DNA of 64,000 nt from Liminaster sp964567855 (GTDB lineage Bacteria > Bacteroidota > Bacteroidia > Bacteroidales > UBA3663). The translations under genes and the position numbers were made by a program. The stretch spans positions 69,966 through 133,965 of the forward strand of contig CAZMOE010000004.1 in assembly GCA_964567855.1 (NCBI GenBank). Reading direction: 5' to 3'. Numbering within the stretch: the first letter of the stretch is position 1; each line of letters begins with the position of its first letter. The notes beneath the pieces were generated by a model that was not told the origin of the DNA, ran no database searches, and saw only the letters and a program-made list of their open reading frames with translations. Below, piece by piece: positions 35,969 to 45,676 of this stretch.

Positions 35969-36051
35969 ACTATTTTTCAAACCGGATGCCTCACAAAAGA
36001 ATATGACGGCCATCCGTTCCTTACAAATTCCGATTCAACACCGGAAGTCGG

Positions 36052-36561
36052 TTACTTAATGCCTAACTCTGCTTTCACCAACGGAAGTACATTCTCACAC
36101 TGCTCCGGAGAGAAGTACAGAATGTTGTTGGCACTGAGATCAAAGATATAGGTAAAACCATTCTTCTGACCGACTGCGGTAATCGCCTTGTTGATCTTCT
36201 CGATAATAGGAGCCACTTTCTCCTGCTGGCTCTGCTGGAGCTGGCGCGCAGCCATTTCGCGGAAGTTCTGAATACGCTGCTGAAGCTGATCGATCTCCTG
36301 GGCGCGGGCCTCGCTGATATTTCTCGGCAAAGAATCCTGTGCGGCCAGGAAGTCCGATACCTTTTTCTGATATTCATCACCCATTTTGGTCAATTCGGCT
36401 TCATACATAGCCTGCATATCCTCCATTTCCTTCTGAACCTGGGCCCTTTCCGGCATTGCATCAAATATTTCAGCAGTGTTTACATTACCGAACTTAAAAC
36501 CCTGTGCAAATGCAGCCATTGGCATCAAGCAGATAGCTGCGAATACTAACTTCTTCAACAT
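36052..36561 (-). CDS. Skp/OmpH-family periplasmic chaperone, second copy
   Basis: The 169-residue protein has a signal peptide ending at AAFAQ and a long charged coiled-coil (about 40-130) typical of the jellyfish-shaped Skp trimer. The N-terminal FGNVNTAEIFDAMPE and the C-terminal YIFDLSANNILYFSPE match OmpH. It is the last gene of the bamA block, 156 nt after the first Skp copy. A TATCTTTG -7 box in that gap (36698-36705) could give it separate expression. Confidence 0.92.
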   Translation of the reverse strand: MLKKLVFAAICLMPMAAFAQGFKFGNVNTAEIFDAMPERAQVQKEMEDMQAMYEAELTKMGDEYQKKVSDFLAAQDSLPRNISEARAQEIDQLQQRIQNFREMAARQLQQSQQEKVAPIIEKINKAITAVGQKNGFTYIFDLSANNILYFSPEQCENVLPLVKAELGIK

Positions 36562-36697
36562 TTTGTGTAAATATATTTGTTTGTTTTGATCGTTTATACT
36601 CCTACGCCAGCGACGCGAAACATCTTTCAGGAAAAGAGGACATGCCTTGGTAAAACCGTGATCGCCACATTCATGTTCATAGCCTTTTCCAGCCCCG

Positions 36698-36705
36698 CAA
36701 AGATA
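36698..36705 (-). promoter_or_regulatory. Candidate -7 box TATCTTTG between the two skp genes
   Basis: TATCTTTG on the minus strand lies 137 nt before the second skp start. No -33 TTTG is seen at the right distance. Confidence 0.35.
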
Positions 36706-36717
36706 GCGTAAAACCCA

Positions 36718-37233
36718 TTAATAACCTAATTTTGAAAGTACTTCTTTGCTAATATCAATCTTTGGAGAAGCAAAAATAATACTTTGTGCACTTGCACGGT
36801 CGATAACCATCGCATAATTATTGCGTTCGGCTATTTCTTTGACCGCATTGTAGATATCGTCCTGAATGTGGCCGACAAGCGCATTGCGTTTCTTGTACAA
36901 TTCTCCCTCCGGGCCGAAATATTTAAGACGCAGGTCCTGCACCTCTTTCTCTTTGGCGATAATCGCCTCTTCGCGGGCGGTCTTTTGTGCGGCCGTGAGG
37001 AAAACCATGTCGCTCTGATAGTTCTTGTACATAGTTTCCGCCTCTGCAGAAAGCGTTTCCACTTCGGCCTGCCAACGTTTGGAGATCTGATTCAGCTGTT
37101 CATTGGCCATTTCATATTGCGGAATGTTCTTCAAAACATAATCCATGTCTATCAGTGCGTATTTCTGAGCAACAGCCGGCAAGGCGGCCATTACCGCGAG
37201 CACGCACAACATAAAAACCTTCTTCATACTCAT
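36718..37233 (-). CDS. Skp/OmpH-family periplasmic chaperone, first copy
   Basis: The 171-residue protein has a signal peptide ending at PAVAQ, the N-terminal KYALIDMDYVLKNIPQYE and a central coiled-coil. The C-terminal NNYAMVIDRASAQSIIFASP strand region is typical of the family. It begins 15 nt after the bamA stop, so the two are co-transcribed. It is predicted to hold unfolded barrel proteins for BamA. MKKVF at 37227 is an alternative start. Confidence 0.92.
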   Translation of the reverse strand: MSMKKVFMLCVLAVMAALPAVAQKYALIDMDYVLKNIPQYEMANEQLNQISKRWQAEVETLSAEAETMYKNYQSDMVFLTAAQKTAREEAIIAKEKEVQDLRLKYFGPEGELYKKRNALVGHIQDDIYNAVKEIAERNNYAMVIDRASAQSIIFASPKIDISKEVLSKLGY

Positions 37234-37248
37234 ATCATATTTAATTGA

Positions 37249-39903
37249 TTAAAATTCCTGTCCGATGACAAAGTGAAAATTGGAGCCGCTTTCGGCTTTC
37301 GATCCGAAGCATTCGTCAAATCCATACGCCCAGTCGATACCCAGCATACCGATCATCGGCAAGAAAATACGGATACCGGCCCCCAGAGAGCGTTTCAGCG
37401 CAAACGGATTGAAGTATTTGAAATCTGTCCAGGCGTTACCGGCTTCAGCAAAGGCGAGACCGTAAATCGTCGACGAAGATTCCAGCATAAACGGATAGCG
37501 AAGCTCGGCTACGAAACGGCAATAGGAAGTCGCAACGTCGGAATAGCCCTGAGTGAGCGCACCATTCTCATAACCGCGCAGCGGAATATATTCAGTGATA
37601 TAGCTGGACGAATAATAAGAATTTCCGTCACCACCCATATAATAGCTTTCAAACGGAGACACCTTGTTCTTATTATAATGTCCGAGGAAACCCATATCCG
37701 AACGGGTATGGAACACCAAAGTCCTCGATCCGGATGTCAGCGGCGTAAACGTCTTAGTCGAGAACTTGATCTTATAGAACTCCAGCCATTTCATTTTCTC
37801 CTTCGAATACTTTTCCTGTGCCGCCAATTCGTCGCTGTTCTGGAACAACGAGTATGGAGGCGTCAACTCGCAACTGAGCGAGAAGGTAGAACCGCGACGG
37901 GTATAATAAGGATTGTCGATGGAATTACGTGATACCATCGCTTCCAGGCTGACACTGTTGCTTGTACCATTGGAAACAGGGAAATACTGCCAATCGTTAA
38001 GTATGTAGACCTGATAATTGAGCGATGTCTGTAACGTAAAATAATCGTCAGGCCAATTCAGACGCTTGCCAAAACCAACCGAGGCGCCGAGCATCTGAAT
38101 GGACTTATCCGGGTCGATCGCATATTCATAATAACTGCTTCCACTACCATAATTCCCATAACCGTAACCATAGTTATTATAATAATTATTGTAATAGTTA
38201 CTATTATAATATCTGGAGTTGATATCACTTTGACGGGAATAGTACACCGAAAAAGAGAGAGAGTTAGGACGCTTGCCTCCGAACCACGGGTCTACGTATG
38301 AGATACTATACGACTGATAGTAACGGGCATTGGTCTGCGCCGAAAGGGTCAATTGTTCGCCATCACCCTGCGGCATGATGCCGCGATAACGGTCGGGATG
38401 GAAAATATCCCTGATGGAAATATTGGTCAGCTTCAAACTTGTACGGAAGATCACACCGGTAGAGCCCCAGCCGAAAGAAAGCTCAATCTGGTCGTTTGCT
38501 TTCGATTCCAGATCGAAAAGAATATCCACCGTGCCGTCTTCCCCGTTCGGGATAGGAACAGGATTCATCTTTTCAGGATCAAAATGACCGGTTTGAGCCA
38601 GTTCTCGTGCAGAGCGGATCAAATCCGTCTTGTTGAAAAGCTCACCGGGACGAGTACGGAGCTCTCGGCGGACGACATGTTCATATAAACGGTCGTTGCC
38701 TTCGATACGCACACGGTTGATACGGGCAGGAGGACCCTCTACAACGCGAAGCTCAAGATCTACTGAATCATTTTCCACGTTAACCTCCACCGGCTCCATG
38801 GAGAAAAAGAGATATCCTTGATCCATATAGAGAGTTCCGATACCGTCTTCGTCGGTATTGATGCGTTTATCCAGTTTTTTCTGATTGTAAACATCCCCCG
38901 GCTTCATCTGAAGCAAAGCCAGAAGTTTGTCTGTCGGTTCCACGGTATTGCCGACGATAGAGATATTGCGGATATAATATCTGTTTCCCTCCTCAACACG
39001 CAAATAGACATCTACGGTCTTCTCATCATGACGGGTCACGCTATCGGCAACAATACGGGCATCACGATACCCCAATTCATGATACTTTTCGATAAGGCGC
39101 TTCTTGTCTTCCTTATAATTGTCGGGCGTGAACTTCTTGCCACGGAAGAAATTATACCATTTGCCCTTCGCGTTGGTCTTTTTCATGGCCCGATTAGCCT
39201 TCAGATAGGTCATATAATCCTTGTGAAGCTTCCAAGAGGTCCCTCTCTTCTCCCATTCGGTAAGGCCATCGATAACCAGACTGTTGACCTTCACTTTCTC
39301 ATGTTTGTCGACATAAATGGTAAGCATGACCTGATTTTCCTCATCCGGGTCGACATCCTGATAGATCTCTACATCGGCATTCCGGAAACCTTTATCATCA
39401 TAATACCTCTTGATGATCTTTTTAGCGCGGTCAATAACATTAGGAGTCACCTGACTGCCTTTAGCAATACCGATGCTTAGGTCCAAATCCTCACGTTCAC
39501 TCTTTTTCACACCATCGTATTCGATTTTCGAGATGCGGGGACGCTGCTGCAATGCAATATTGAGCCACGCCTGGTCGCCCAAAGTCTTCTCCAGCGTAAT
39601 AGATACATCCGAAAACAATCCCTGACGCCAAAAACGCTTGATGGCATTCGATATTTCATCTCCGGGAACAGATATCGTCTGGCCGACCGAAAGCCCGGAG
39701 AAGCCGATCAGCACATAATCTTCGTAATTATCTACACCCGATACGGAAATACCCGCAATCGTATATTTGCGCGGTGCATTGCCAGTATACTGAACCGTCG
39801 GATTAAAGATAGTATCCGCCGGTATCATTCCATCCTGGGCAAAAACCAAAGCGTATCCCAGGAAGAGGCCTCCCAATAACAATAGAATGAATTTATGTCT
39901 CAT
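37249..39903 (-). CDS. bamA: BamA, outer-membrane protein assembly factor
   Basis: The 884-residue protein has a signal peptide ending near LVFAQ, five POTRA domains (about 40-450) and an Omp85 barrel ending in VIGQEF. The family's conserved late segment is seen in GLAFAEAGNAW and GAGIRIFLPMIGMLGIDWAYGFD. A Tyr/Asn/Gly-rich low-complexity loop occupies about residues 560-590 within the barrel. It inserts beta-barrel proteins into the outer membrane. Neighbours uppS upstream and two skp genes downstream form the usual Bacteroidota block. Confidence 0.95.
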   Translation of the reverse strand: MRHKFILLLLGGLFLGYALVFAQDGMIPADTIFNPTVQYTGNAPRKYTIAGISVSGVDNYEDYVLIGFSGLSVGQTISVPGDEISNAIKRFWRQGLFSDVSITLEKTLGDQAWLNIALQQRPRISKIEYDGVKKSEREDLDLSIGIAKGSQVTPNVIDRAKKIIKRYYDDKGFRNADVEIYQDVDPDEENQVMLTIYVDKHEKVKVNSLVIDGLTEWEKRGTSWKLHKDYMTYLKANRAMKKTNAKGKWYNFFRGKKFTPDNYKEDKKRLIEKYHELGYRDARIVADSVTRHDEKTVDVYLRVEEGNRYYIRNISIVGNTVEPTDKLLALLQMKPGDVYNQKKLDKRINTDEDGIGTLYMDQGYLFFSMEPVEVNVENDSVDLELRVVEGPPARINRVRIEGNDRLYEHVVRRELRTRPGELFNKTDLIRSARELAQTGHFDPEKMNPVPIPNGEDGTVDILFDLESKANDQIELSFGWGSTGVIFRTSLKLTNISIRDIFHPDRYRGIMPQGDGEQLTLSAQTNARYYQSYSISYVDPWFGGKRPNSLSFSVYYSRQSDINSRYYNSNYYNNYYNNYGYGYGNYGSGSSYYEYAIDPDKSIQMLGASVGFGKRLNWPDDYFTLQTSLNYQVYILNDWQYFPVSNGTSNSVSLEAMVSRNSIDNPYYTRRGSTFSLSCELTPPYSLFQNSDELAAQEKYSKEKMKWLEFYKIKFSTKTFTPLTSGSRTLVFHTRSDMGFLGHYNKNKVSPFESYYMGGDGNSYYSSSYITEYIPLRGYENGALTQGYSDVATSYCRFVAELRYPFMLESSSTIYGLAFAEAGNAWTDFKYFNPFALKRSLGAGIRIFLPMIGMLGIDWAYGFDECFGSKAESGSNFHFVIGQEF

Positions 39904-39973
39904 TACCTATTATTTATAAAATTGCATCCCCGTTAAAAGTTCATGCATCTATTAATTACTTGTCGTTTTATCC

Positions 39974-40726
39974 TCATTTCCTCTCAGCAGTCACCTGCTC
40001 GCTTGTCTTTCCGAAGCGGCGTTCCCGATTCTGATATTCAAGAATTGCCCGATAAAGACAATCGGGAGTAAAATCGGGCCAATACGTATCTGTAAAATAC
40101 AACTCGGAATAAGCGATCTGCCAAAGCAGATAGTTACTGATCCGCTGTTCGCCACCGGTACGAATCAACAGATCCGGATCCGGATAAGAGGCCGTGGCAA
40201 GATGAGTGGAGATCATCCGTTCGTCGATCTGGCCGGGACGAATCTTTCCCTCGGCGGCCTCGGCGGCAAGGCGGCGGACAGCTTCGATCATCTCCCACCG
40301 GGAAGAATAACTCAAAGCAATGACCAACGTAATGTCTTTGCCGGCAGCTGTGTCATCGATACATTTCTGCATACGCGCCCGGACATCTAACGGCAAACGG
40401 CTCAGATCACCGATCACCTGCAGACGGACCCCGTTGCGGATCATACCGGGTGTCTCCCGCTCGACACCGAAGCAAATCAGCCCCATCAGCGTATCCACCT
40501 CCTCTTTAGGACGATTCCAGTTTTCGGTAGAGAATGTATAGACCGTCATGTATTTCACCCCCGCATTTTTCGCTGCCTCCAGCGTATTGTGCAGGGCATC
40601 CACACCGGCGCGATGGCCAAAGCTGCGATCCAGCCCCTGCCGTTTCGCCCATCGGCCGTTACCATCCATAATGATGGCGACATGCTGGGGAACCCGAGTT
40701 TTATCTATTTGCTCTAAAAGCGTCAT
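39974..40726 (-). CDS. uppS: Undecaprenyl diphosphate synthase (cis-isoprenyl transferase)
   Basis: The 250-residue enzyme makes undecaprenyl pyrophosphate, the lipid carrier used by MraY and MurG. It has the MDGNGRWA motif at 20-27, the YTFSTENWNRP segment and the C-terminal PDPDLLIRTGGEQRISNYLLWQ read in part. The start at 40726 (MTLLEQ) matches the family; 13 further codons upstream are unlikely. It lies 39 nt after the DUF6089 gene and 70 nt before bamA. Confidence 0.96.
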   Translation of the reverse strand: MTLLEQIDKTRVPQHVAIIMDGNGRWAKRQGLDRSFGHRAGVDALHNTLEAAKNAGVKYMTVYTFSTENWNRPKEEVDTLMGLICFGVERETPGMIRNGVRLQVIGDLSRLPLDVRARMQKCIDDTAAGKDITLVIALSYSSRWEMIEAVRRLAAEAAEGKIRPGQIDERMISTHLATASYPDPDLLIRTGGEQRISNYLLWQIAYSELYFTDTYWPDFTPDCLYRAILEYQNRERRFGKTSEQVTAERK

Positions 40727-40765
40727 ATTTATATATTTCTTCTTAATTTTATCGTATGAGAACAT

Positions 40766-41440
40766 TCAGTCCCGGTCGTTATGACAAGTGATGCAACGGG
40801 TGCCGAAATCGAACGTCACGCTCAGCATCAGAGAGCCGATCCAGTCGGTATTCTTCATCGCTCCGCTGGCAATGCCCATCGGGTCATCGATACCGTCGAT
40901 ACCGTCGCTGAATACCTTGGTGAAAAGGCAGGTCAGCTGCATATTCCACCGGGGAGCCATCTTCCATTTCATCCCCGCGCCGAGCGGGATGCTTACGGCA
41001 AAAACGTTATCATCCGTTCCGGTTGAAAAACCGAACCCGATACCGGCCGTAAGAAACGGCACCAGCCGTTTTTTTTCACGAAAATCATTGCCCCAGCCGT
41101 AATTCCGGAAATTAAATTCCGGCCGAATGCCCAATTGCCAATAGCGGCCGTCGAAACGGTGAACCGCATTATCGGGAAAATGGTTACCGAAATCCCGGCT
41201 GTCTCCCTTCAGACCGTAACTTGCCAGGTCGGCGGTCAGAGACCAGCGCAAATTATAATTGTACCGGAAAAGCAAATCTCCGGCCAACGACGGATTATAA
41301 ATCGGTTTGCTTTTGTTTACATCTCCATAGACCATGCCCATTCCTGTACCGACGCCCAGTTCATAAAGATAGTCCTGAGCCATCGCCACACCGGACAACC
41401 ACATGGTGGCAAGCAGACAAAAACAAAAACGCTTCATCAT
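40766..41440 (-). CDS. DUF6089-family outer-membrane barrel protein
   Basis: The 224-residue protein has a signal peptide ending at GVAMAQ, then a small barrel with YLYELGVGTGMGMVYGDVNKS and the terminal VTFDFGTRCITCHNDRD typical of Bacteroidota DUF6089 proteins found next to uppS-bamA. Function is unknown; the conserved linkage suggests a role in outer-membrane assembly. Its start overlaps the DUF6242 stop (ATGATGA), indicating translational coupling. Confidence 0.8.
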   Translation of the reverse strand: MMKRFCFCLLATMWLSGVAMAQDYLYELGVGTGMGMVYGDVNKSKPIYNPSLAGDLLFRYNYNLRWSLTADLASYGLKGDSRDFGNHFPDNAVHRFDGRYWQLGIRPEFNFRNYGWGNDFREKKRLVPFLTAGIGFGFSTGTDDNVFAVSIPLGAGMKWKMAPRWNMQLTCLFTKVFSDGIDGIDDPMGIASGAMKNTDWIGSLMLSVTFDFGTRCITCHNDRD

Positions 41441-42900
41441 TTTCGTTTGCGGAACGTCAATTTAACAAGCTGACCGGTTACCACATCGGCCTTTTGCACA
41501 CCGGCACCATCCCTACCGCCGACAAGATAAATCCGATAGTTCCCGTCGTCGCAAAAAGCAGAGGCAAAGGCCACCGGAGCGACACCCGACATGTCGGCAT
41601 AAGACTTATATTCGGCCACGAGAGGTCTCCAGGTCACACCGTAGTTTTCCGAAAAATAGAGCCCACCGTTCACTCCGTCGGCCGTCTCGCCGGCAAAAAG
41701 AATCCAGAATGTTTCCGGCCGGTTGGTATCCAACGTATAACGCACGATAGAGGCTCCTCTCATAGCAGGAAGTTGACGCTGCGGAAATTCCGCCCAGCGT
41801 CGACCGTCGCAGGTCCATGTCGAAGAAACCGGCGTGCCGTCGGCAGTGCGGCCGCCGACAATATAAAGCCGCGAGGTCACTACTCCGGCAGATGGACGAG
41901 GCGCTATGGAAATCGGACGGGTATAGCCGCTCACGGGGAATCCTGCCGGCAATGCCTCTCCTGCAACCCATGTCATTCCGTCCGCAGAAGCGGCAAACCG
42001 AAGCCCATCTTCCTGACGGATGATGGCATGCAAAGAATCGGAACTCTGCCGGGCTTTCAATGTTACTCCTAACAAATTGACGAACTCATATGCATCGGAC
42101 ACTTCCGCCCAGTTCACACCGTCGGCAGAGGCACACAACCGGCCGGTTGCAGAAACCGCATATAAATTCCGGTCCCATACATAAAGGGTCTGCAAATCCA
42201 GGACCTCGGGCGCCTGCAAAGGCTGCTCCTCACTCCATTCCGTCAGACCGGTATCGTAAGATCCTGTCCGCATGACCTGCGAAGCATCGTTCCGCTCCGC
42301 AAACCAATAAAGGTTCCTGTCTATAGCTTCAACCCGCTGGCTGACTACGGCCGATGTGTCAAACAGATTTTCGGCACAATATTTCCACGCAATCGTATCG
42401 CCGATTACCTGATGCACGTTAACCTTGACAAAATACGAGCGCTTGGTCACGCCATCCTGTGCGGTCACCTCCAGACGAGTCCGGGAATAATCGGCAAAGT
42501 TGACACTGGTCTTCTTTGCGAAATTGACCGTATCGACCACCGCGCTGCTCTCATCGTACTGATAGAAAAGCACCGCCTGCGGGTAAGTATAGGAAAGATT
42601 GACCGTAACAGAGTCAGGCACACTGCCGTAAGGCAAAGAATCGCTGTTGAAAATCACCCCGGCTCCCGGCCATTCATCGGCCAGCGCGGGATCGCTGTTC
42701 CCATATTGGTCGATGGTAAACGCATAAGACGAAAGCGCCGGACACACGGTCCTGTTATCGTTCAGCGAGAAGTTCGTAACAAGAGCGTTCGAATAGTCCG
42801 AAACCTCATAATTGTCATCGACATCCTTATTGCAAGAAATTAAAGAGCAACACAATATGGTCCAAAGAGACCAGCCCCATATTTTATATCTAAGAATCAT
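41437..42900 (-). CDS. DUF6242-like lipoprotein with Kelch-like C-terminal part
   Basis: The 487-residue lipoprotein (lipobox CCSLISC, C23) has an N-terminal all-beta domain containing VTAQDGVTKRSYFVKVNV. A C-terminal propeller-like region has recurring RLYIVGGRT and YRIYLVGGRDG blocks. It matches my recollection of DUF6242 proteins upstream of DUF6089-uppS-bamA in Bacteroidales. It is the first gene of that block. A -7 box TAATTTTG (42921-42928, minus strand) lies just upstream. Confidence 0.75.
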   Translation of the reverse strand: MILRYKIWGWSLWTILCCSLISCNKDVDDNYEVSDYSNALVTNFSLNDNRTVCPALSSYAFTIDQYGNSDPALADEWPGAGVIFNSDSLPYGSVPDSVTVNLSYTYPQAVLFYQYDESSAVVDTVNFAKKTSVNFADYSRTRLEVTAQDGVTKRSYFVKVNVHQVIGDTIAWKYCAENLFDTSAVVSQRVEAIDRNLYWFAERNDASQVMRTGSYDTGLTEWSEEQPLQAPEVLDLQTLYVWDRNLYAVSATGRLCASADGVNWAEVSDAYEFVNLLGVTLKARQSSDSLHAIIRQEDGLRFAASADGMTWVAGEALPAGFPVSGYTRPISIAPRPSAGVVTSRLYIVGGRTADGTPVSSTWTCDGRRWAEFPQRQLPAMRGASIVRYTLDTNRPETFWILFAGETADGVNGGLYFSENYGVTWRPLVAEYKSYADMSGVAPVAFASAFCDDGNYRIYLVGGRDGAGVQKADVVTGQLVKLTFRKRK

Positions 42901-42920
42901 ATATTCCGTATATTTGAGTG

Positions 42921-42928
42921 CAAAATTA
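42921..42928 (-). promoter_or_regulatory. Candidate -7 box TAATTTTG of the DUF6242-uppS-bamA block
   Basis: The minus strand reads TAATTTTG, 21 nt before the start at 42900. The remaining interval 42929-43336 is GC-rich with open frames on both strands but no recognisable gene. It holds one 8-bp palindromic hairpin near 43207-43224. Confidence 0.4.
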
Positions 42929-43336
42929 ATGACTTTTTCTTGTTCCCCGCCGTAAAACGGTTATTATTATCATATTTTAGCGGAAAATTAAGGGGTTGTG
43001 TCTAATTTTAGAGATTTATTAGAAAATAATCGGCTTTCACCTCGTATTTTTAAGGGGCCCCGTCATGATGAATGCTGCCGCACACACCCGCGATACCACC
43101 GCCCGGAAACTCTATGGCGGTTGCGGCCGGCAGGGAAGCGCCGACAAGAGAAAGGGAGAAACTTTCCAGCACACGGGAACCGCCTCCCATAATATGGGCA
43201 ACTGTCGCCGTGTCCCGACACGGCCCACCGGCACTCAAGGCGTCCGGGCCCGCATCGCCGGTGGCATTCGACAGACAATCGGCGATAGCAGAAAAAATAA
43301 AGGATCCGTTTCTTAGGAAAGAAGAAATGTTTGGCA

Positions 43337-43344
43337 TATCTTTG
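43337..43344 (+). promoter_or_regulatory. Candidate -7 box TATCTTTG almost touching the prmC start
   Basis: TATCTTTG ends 4 nt before the prmC ATG at 43349, which would place the transcript start at or near the start codon. A -33 element is not obvious. Confidence 0.4.
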
Positions 43345-43348
43345 TCGC

Positions 43349-44263
43349 ATGCAAACCATAGTTTCCCATCTGCGCAAAGTTCTCTCGGAAGTGTATGATG
43401 AACGAGAGACCAAAGCTATCGTCCGGCTGTTATTGGAAGAGGTTGCCGGCCTGCCGCTTACCCGGCAGCTGTTGAACCCCGACACGGTCATCCCACCCGA
43501 TTGCCGCCGCCGGCTGACCGACATGGCAGCAAGGCTGGCGACCGGTGAACCGGTGCAGTATGTTCTGGGATACGAAACATTCGCCGGCCGGAAATTCGAG
43601 GTAAACGGCAACACACTGATACCCCGCCCGGAAACTGCAGAACTGACCGACTGGATCCTTCAGGAAAACGGAAATAAAACAGCAGGGATTTCGCGTTTCC
43701 CCGTTCCGACCCGCCTGCTCGATATAGGAACCGGAAGCGGATGCATCGCCATCACCCTGGCGGCAGAATATCGGTCGTGCGACACAATAGCTACCGACAT
43801 TTCCGAAAAAGCGATTGAAACCGCCCGCAATAACGCAAAAAACAACGGCATAAATACAATAACCTTCCTGCGGGAAGACATTCTGAAGGAAGCGGGCAAC
43901 CCGGAGGTACCGCGCGGTCCGGGCCTATGGCCGATAACGCGGACACCGGCGTTCGACCTCATCGTCAGCAATCCGCCCTACATCCCCCGGAGCGAATCTT
44001 CCTCCATGGCCCGCAACGTCCTCGACCATGAACCGCATACCGCCCTCTTCGTTCCCGACCGGGATCCATTGCTTTTTTACCGCAGCATCGCCCGTTATGG
44101 ACACTCCCATCTCCTTCCCGGTGGCCGGCTGTATTTTGAAATCAACGCCCGATTCGGACGTGAGATGATACACCTTCTCGAAGAAGAGGGATACGAGGAA
44201 ATCATATTGAGACAGGATCTTACCGGGCGGGATCGGATGATCCGTGCAATACGACCGCAATAA
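43349..44263 (+). CDS. prmC: Release factor glutamine methyltransferase
   Basis: The 304-residue SAM-dependent enzyme methylates the GGQ glutamine of RF1/RF2. It has the N-terminal helical domain, IPRPETAELTDW, the SAM site LDIGTGSGCIAITLA and the catalytic NPPY in DLIVSNPPYIPRSE. The start at 43349 is chosen because six upstream in-frame codons overlap the -7 box. It is followed by recX after 43 nt and comF, forming a likely three-gene unit. Confidence 0.94.
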   Translation: MQTIVSHLRKVLSEVYDERETKAIVRLLLEEVAGLPLTRQLLNPDTVIPPDCRRRLTDMAARLATGEPVQYVLGYETFAGRKFEVNGNTLIPRPETAELTDWILQENGNKTAGISRFPVPTRLLDIGTGSGCIAITLAAEYRSCDTIATDISEKAIETARNNAKNNGINTITFLREDILKEAGNPEVPRGPGLWPITRTPAFDLIVSNPPYIPRSESSSMARNVLDHEPHTALFVPDRDPLLFYRSIARYGHSHLLPGGRLYFEINARFGREMIHLLEEEGYEEIILRQDLTGRDRMIRAIRPQ

Positions 44264-44306
44264 AAAAACAGAAAACCGGCAATCATTTTTTCAAAAATAG
44301 TACAAT

Positions 44307-44807
44307 ATGTTCCGCAATAGAATCCTATCCCCCGAAGAGGCGCTCTCGCGCGCGGCGGCCTATTGCTCAAAGGGCGAACGCGCTCCGGCCGACATACGCG
44401 AAAAGCTTCTCGGATGGGGAATCGGCAGAAAAGAGGCCGAAAGCATCATCGACAGGCTTACAGACGAAAATTTTCTCTGCGAAGAGCGGTATATACGGGC
44501 TTTCATCCATGACAAATCGGCATACAACCATTGGGGACGTGTCAAAATCCGTTATGCTCTCAGATATAAACAATTGAACGAAAGTGAAATCGACCGCCTG
44601 TTGGCAGAGTGCATCGACGAAGAGAATTATCTGCAAACCCTGGCCGGAATACTGCGGTCCAAAGCACACAGTCTGCCCCGCCCGCTTACACCGGAATGCC
44701 GCCGGAAACTTTACAGCTTCGCCGCACAGCGGGGATACGAGAGTGAGTGCATAAGTCGCGCCTTCGGTATATTGCCGGAACTGTCGCATCCCGAAGATAC
44801 CGATTGA
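44307..44807 (+). CDS. recX: RecX regulatory protein
   Basis: The 166-residue basic helical protein has the RecX three-helix repeats (REKLLGWGIGRKEAESIIDRL; LTDENFLCEERYIRAFIHDK read in parts). RecX modulates RecA filaments. It sits between prmC and comF with short spacers, and recA is not nearby. Confidence 0.88.
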   Translation: MFRNRILSPEEALSRAAAYCSKGERAPADIREKLLGWGIGRKEAESIIDRLTDENFLCEERYIRAFIHDKSAYNHWGRVKIRYALRYKQLNESEIDRLLAECIDEENYLQTLAGILRSKAHSLPRPLTPECRRKLYSFAAQRGYESECISRAFGILPELSHPEDTD

Positions 44808-44834
44808 GTCACAACTTATCCCACTGCCAGCACC

Positions 44835-45518
44835 ATGTCTCTGCTTCAGGATCTGATAGAATTGTTCTTTCCCCGCACATGCCGCTATTGCCGCCGGGAG
44901 TTGGAAGCCGGAGAGCTCGGACTCTGTCTTTCCTGCCAGACGGAATTACCGCGCCTCGCGGTTTACGGTCGTGACAACCGGGCAGAAAAGGCCCTCGCCG
45001 GTAAATTTCCGTTCCAGAAAGGAGTTGCATTCTGTTATTACAAGAAAGGAAGCCGTTTTTCACATTTATTACACGAAGCCAAGTATGAGGGAAAGCCCTG
45101 GATCAACCATGATCTCGCCACCCTTTTCGCGGCTGAAATCGAGCCGGAAGGATGGCCGGGCGACATCGATCTGATCGTTCCTGTACCGATACACTGGCGG
45201 CGCCGGCTTTCCCGCGGATACAATCAATGCGAAGAAATCGCCCGCGCACTCGGCCGACGGTGGAATATCGCCGTCGAAACAAACGCCCTCTGCAAATGCC
45301 GACATACCCGGTCGCAGGTACACAGCACCTATTATGAACGACTCTCCAACCTACGCGATAGTTTCACGGTGAAAAGCCCCGAAAAATTCATCGGCCGCCA
45401 CATTCTGATCGTCGATGACGTACTGACCAGCGGCGCCACGCTGGATGCATGCGCCCACGCGTTGCTTGAAGTGCAAAGTGTAAGAATCAGTTTTCTCACA
45501 TTAGGTATTTCTCTTTGA
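44835..45518 (+). CDS. ComF-family phosphoribosyltransferase-like protein
   Basis: The 227-residue protein has an N-terminal zinc-finger pattern (C16, C19, C31, C34) and a PRTase domain with the PRPP motif ILIVDDVLTSGATL near residue 190. ComF proteins take part in DNA uptake in transformable species, and in others their role is unclear. It begins 27 nt after recX. Confidence 0.9.
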   Translation: MSLLQDLIELFFPRTCRYCRRELEAGELGLCLSCQTELPRLAVYGRDNRAEKALAGKFPFQKGVAFCYYKKGSRFSHLLHEAKYEGKPWINHDLATLFAAEIEPEGWPGDIDLIVPVPIHWRRRLSRGYNQCEEIARALGRRWNIAVETNALCKCRHTRSQVHSTYYERLSNLRDSFTVKSPEKFIGRHILIVDDVLTSGATLDACAHALLEVQSVRISFLTLGISL

Positions 45519-45580
45519 TAAAAATATCCGGGATGAATCTTTTTTGAAGTCGAAAAGTACTTATTGTTATTTTTTCAAAT

Positions 45581-45588
45581 TATATTTG
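45581..45588 (+). promoter_or_regulatory. Candidate -7 box TATATTTG of pyrE
   Basis: TATATTTG on the plus strand lies 88 nt before the pyrE start and matches TAnnTTTG. No clear -33 TTTG is visible. Confidence 0.45.
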
Positions 45589-45676
45589 TGGCTTGAAGTA
45601 AGCATCATGGCTTATTCAAACACCTGATATTAAAAAAATCATCCGTCCGATATACATTCACTAACAATAAACAAAA

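Noticed and set aside
43050..43337. 95-codon frame on the minus strand between the DUF6242 gene and prmC
   Set aside because: Low-complexity Gly/Ala/Ser composition, overlapping open frames on both strands and no recognisable family; GC-rich sequence keeps frames open by chance.
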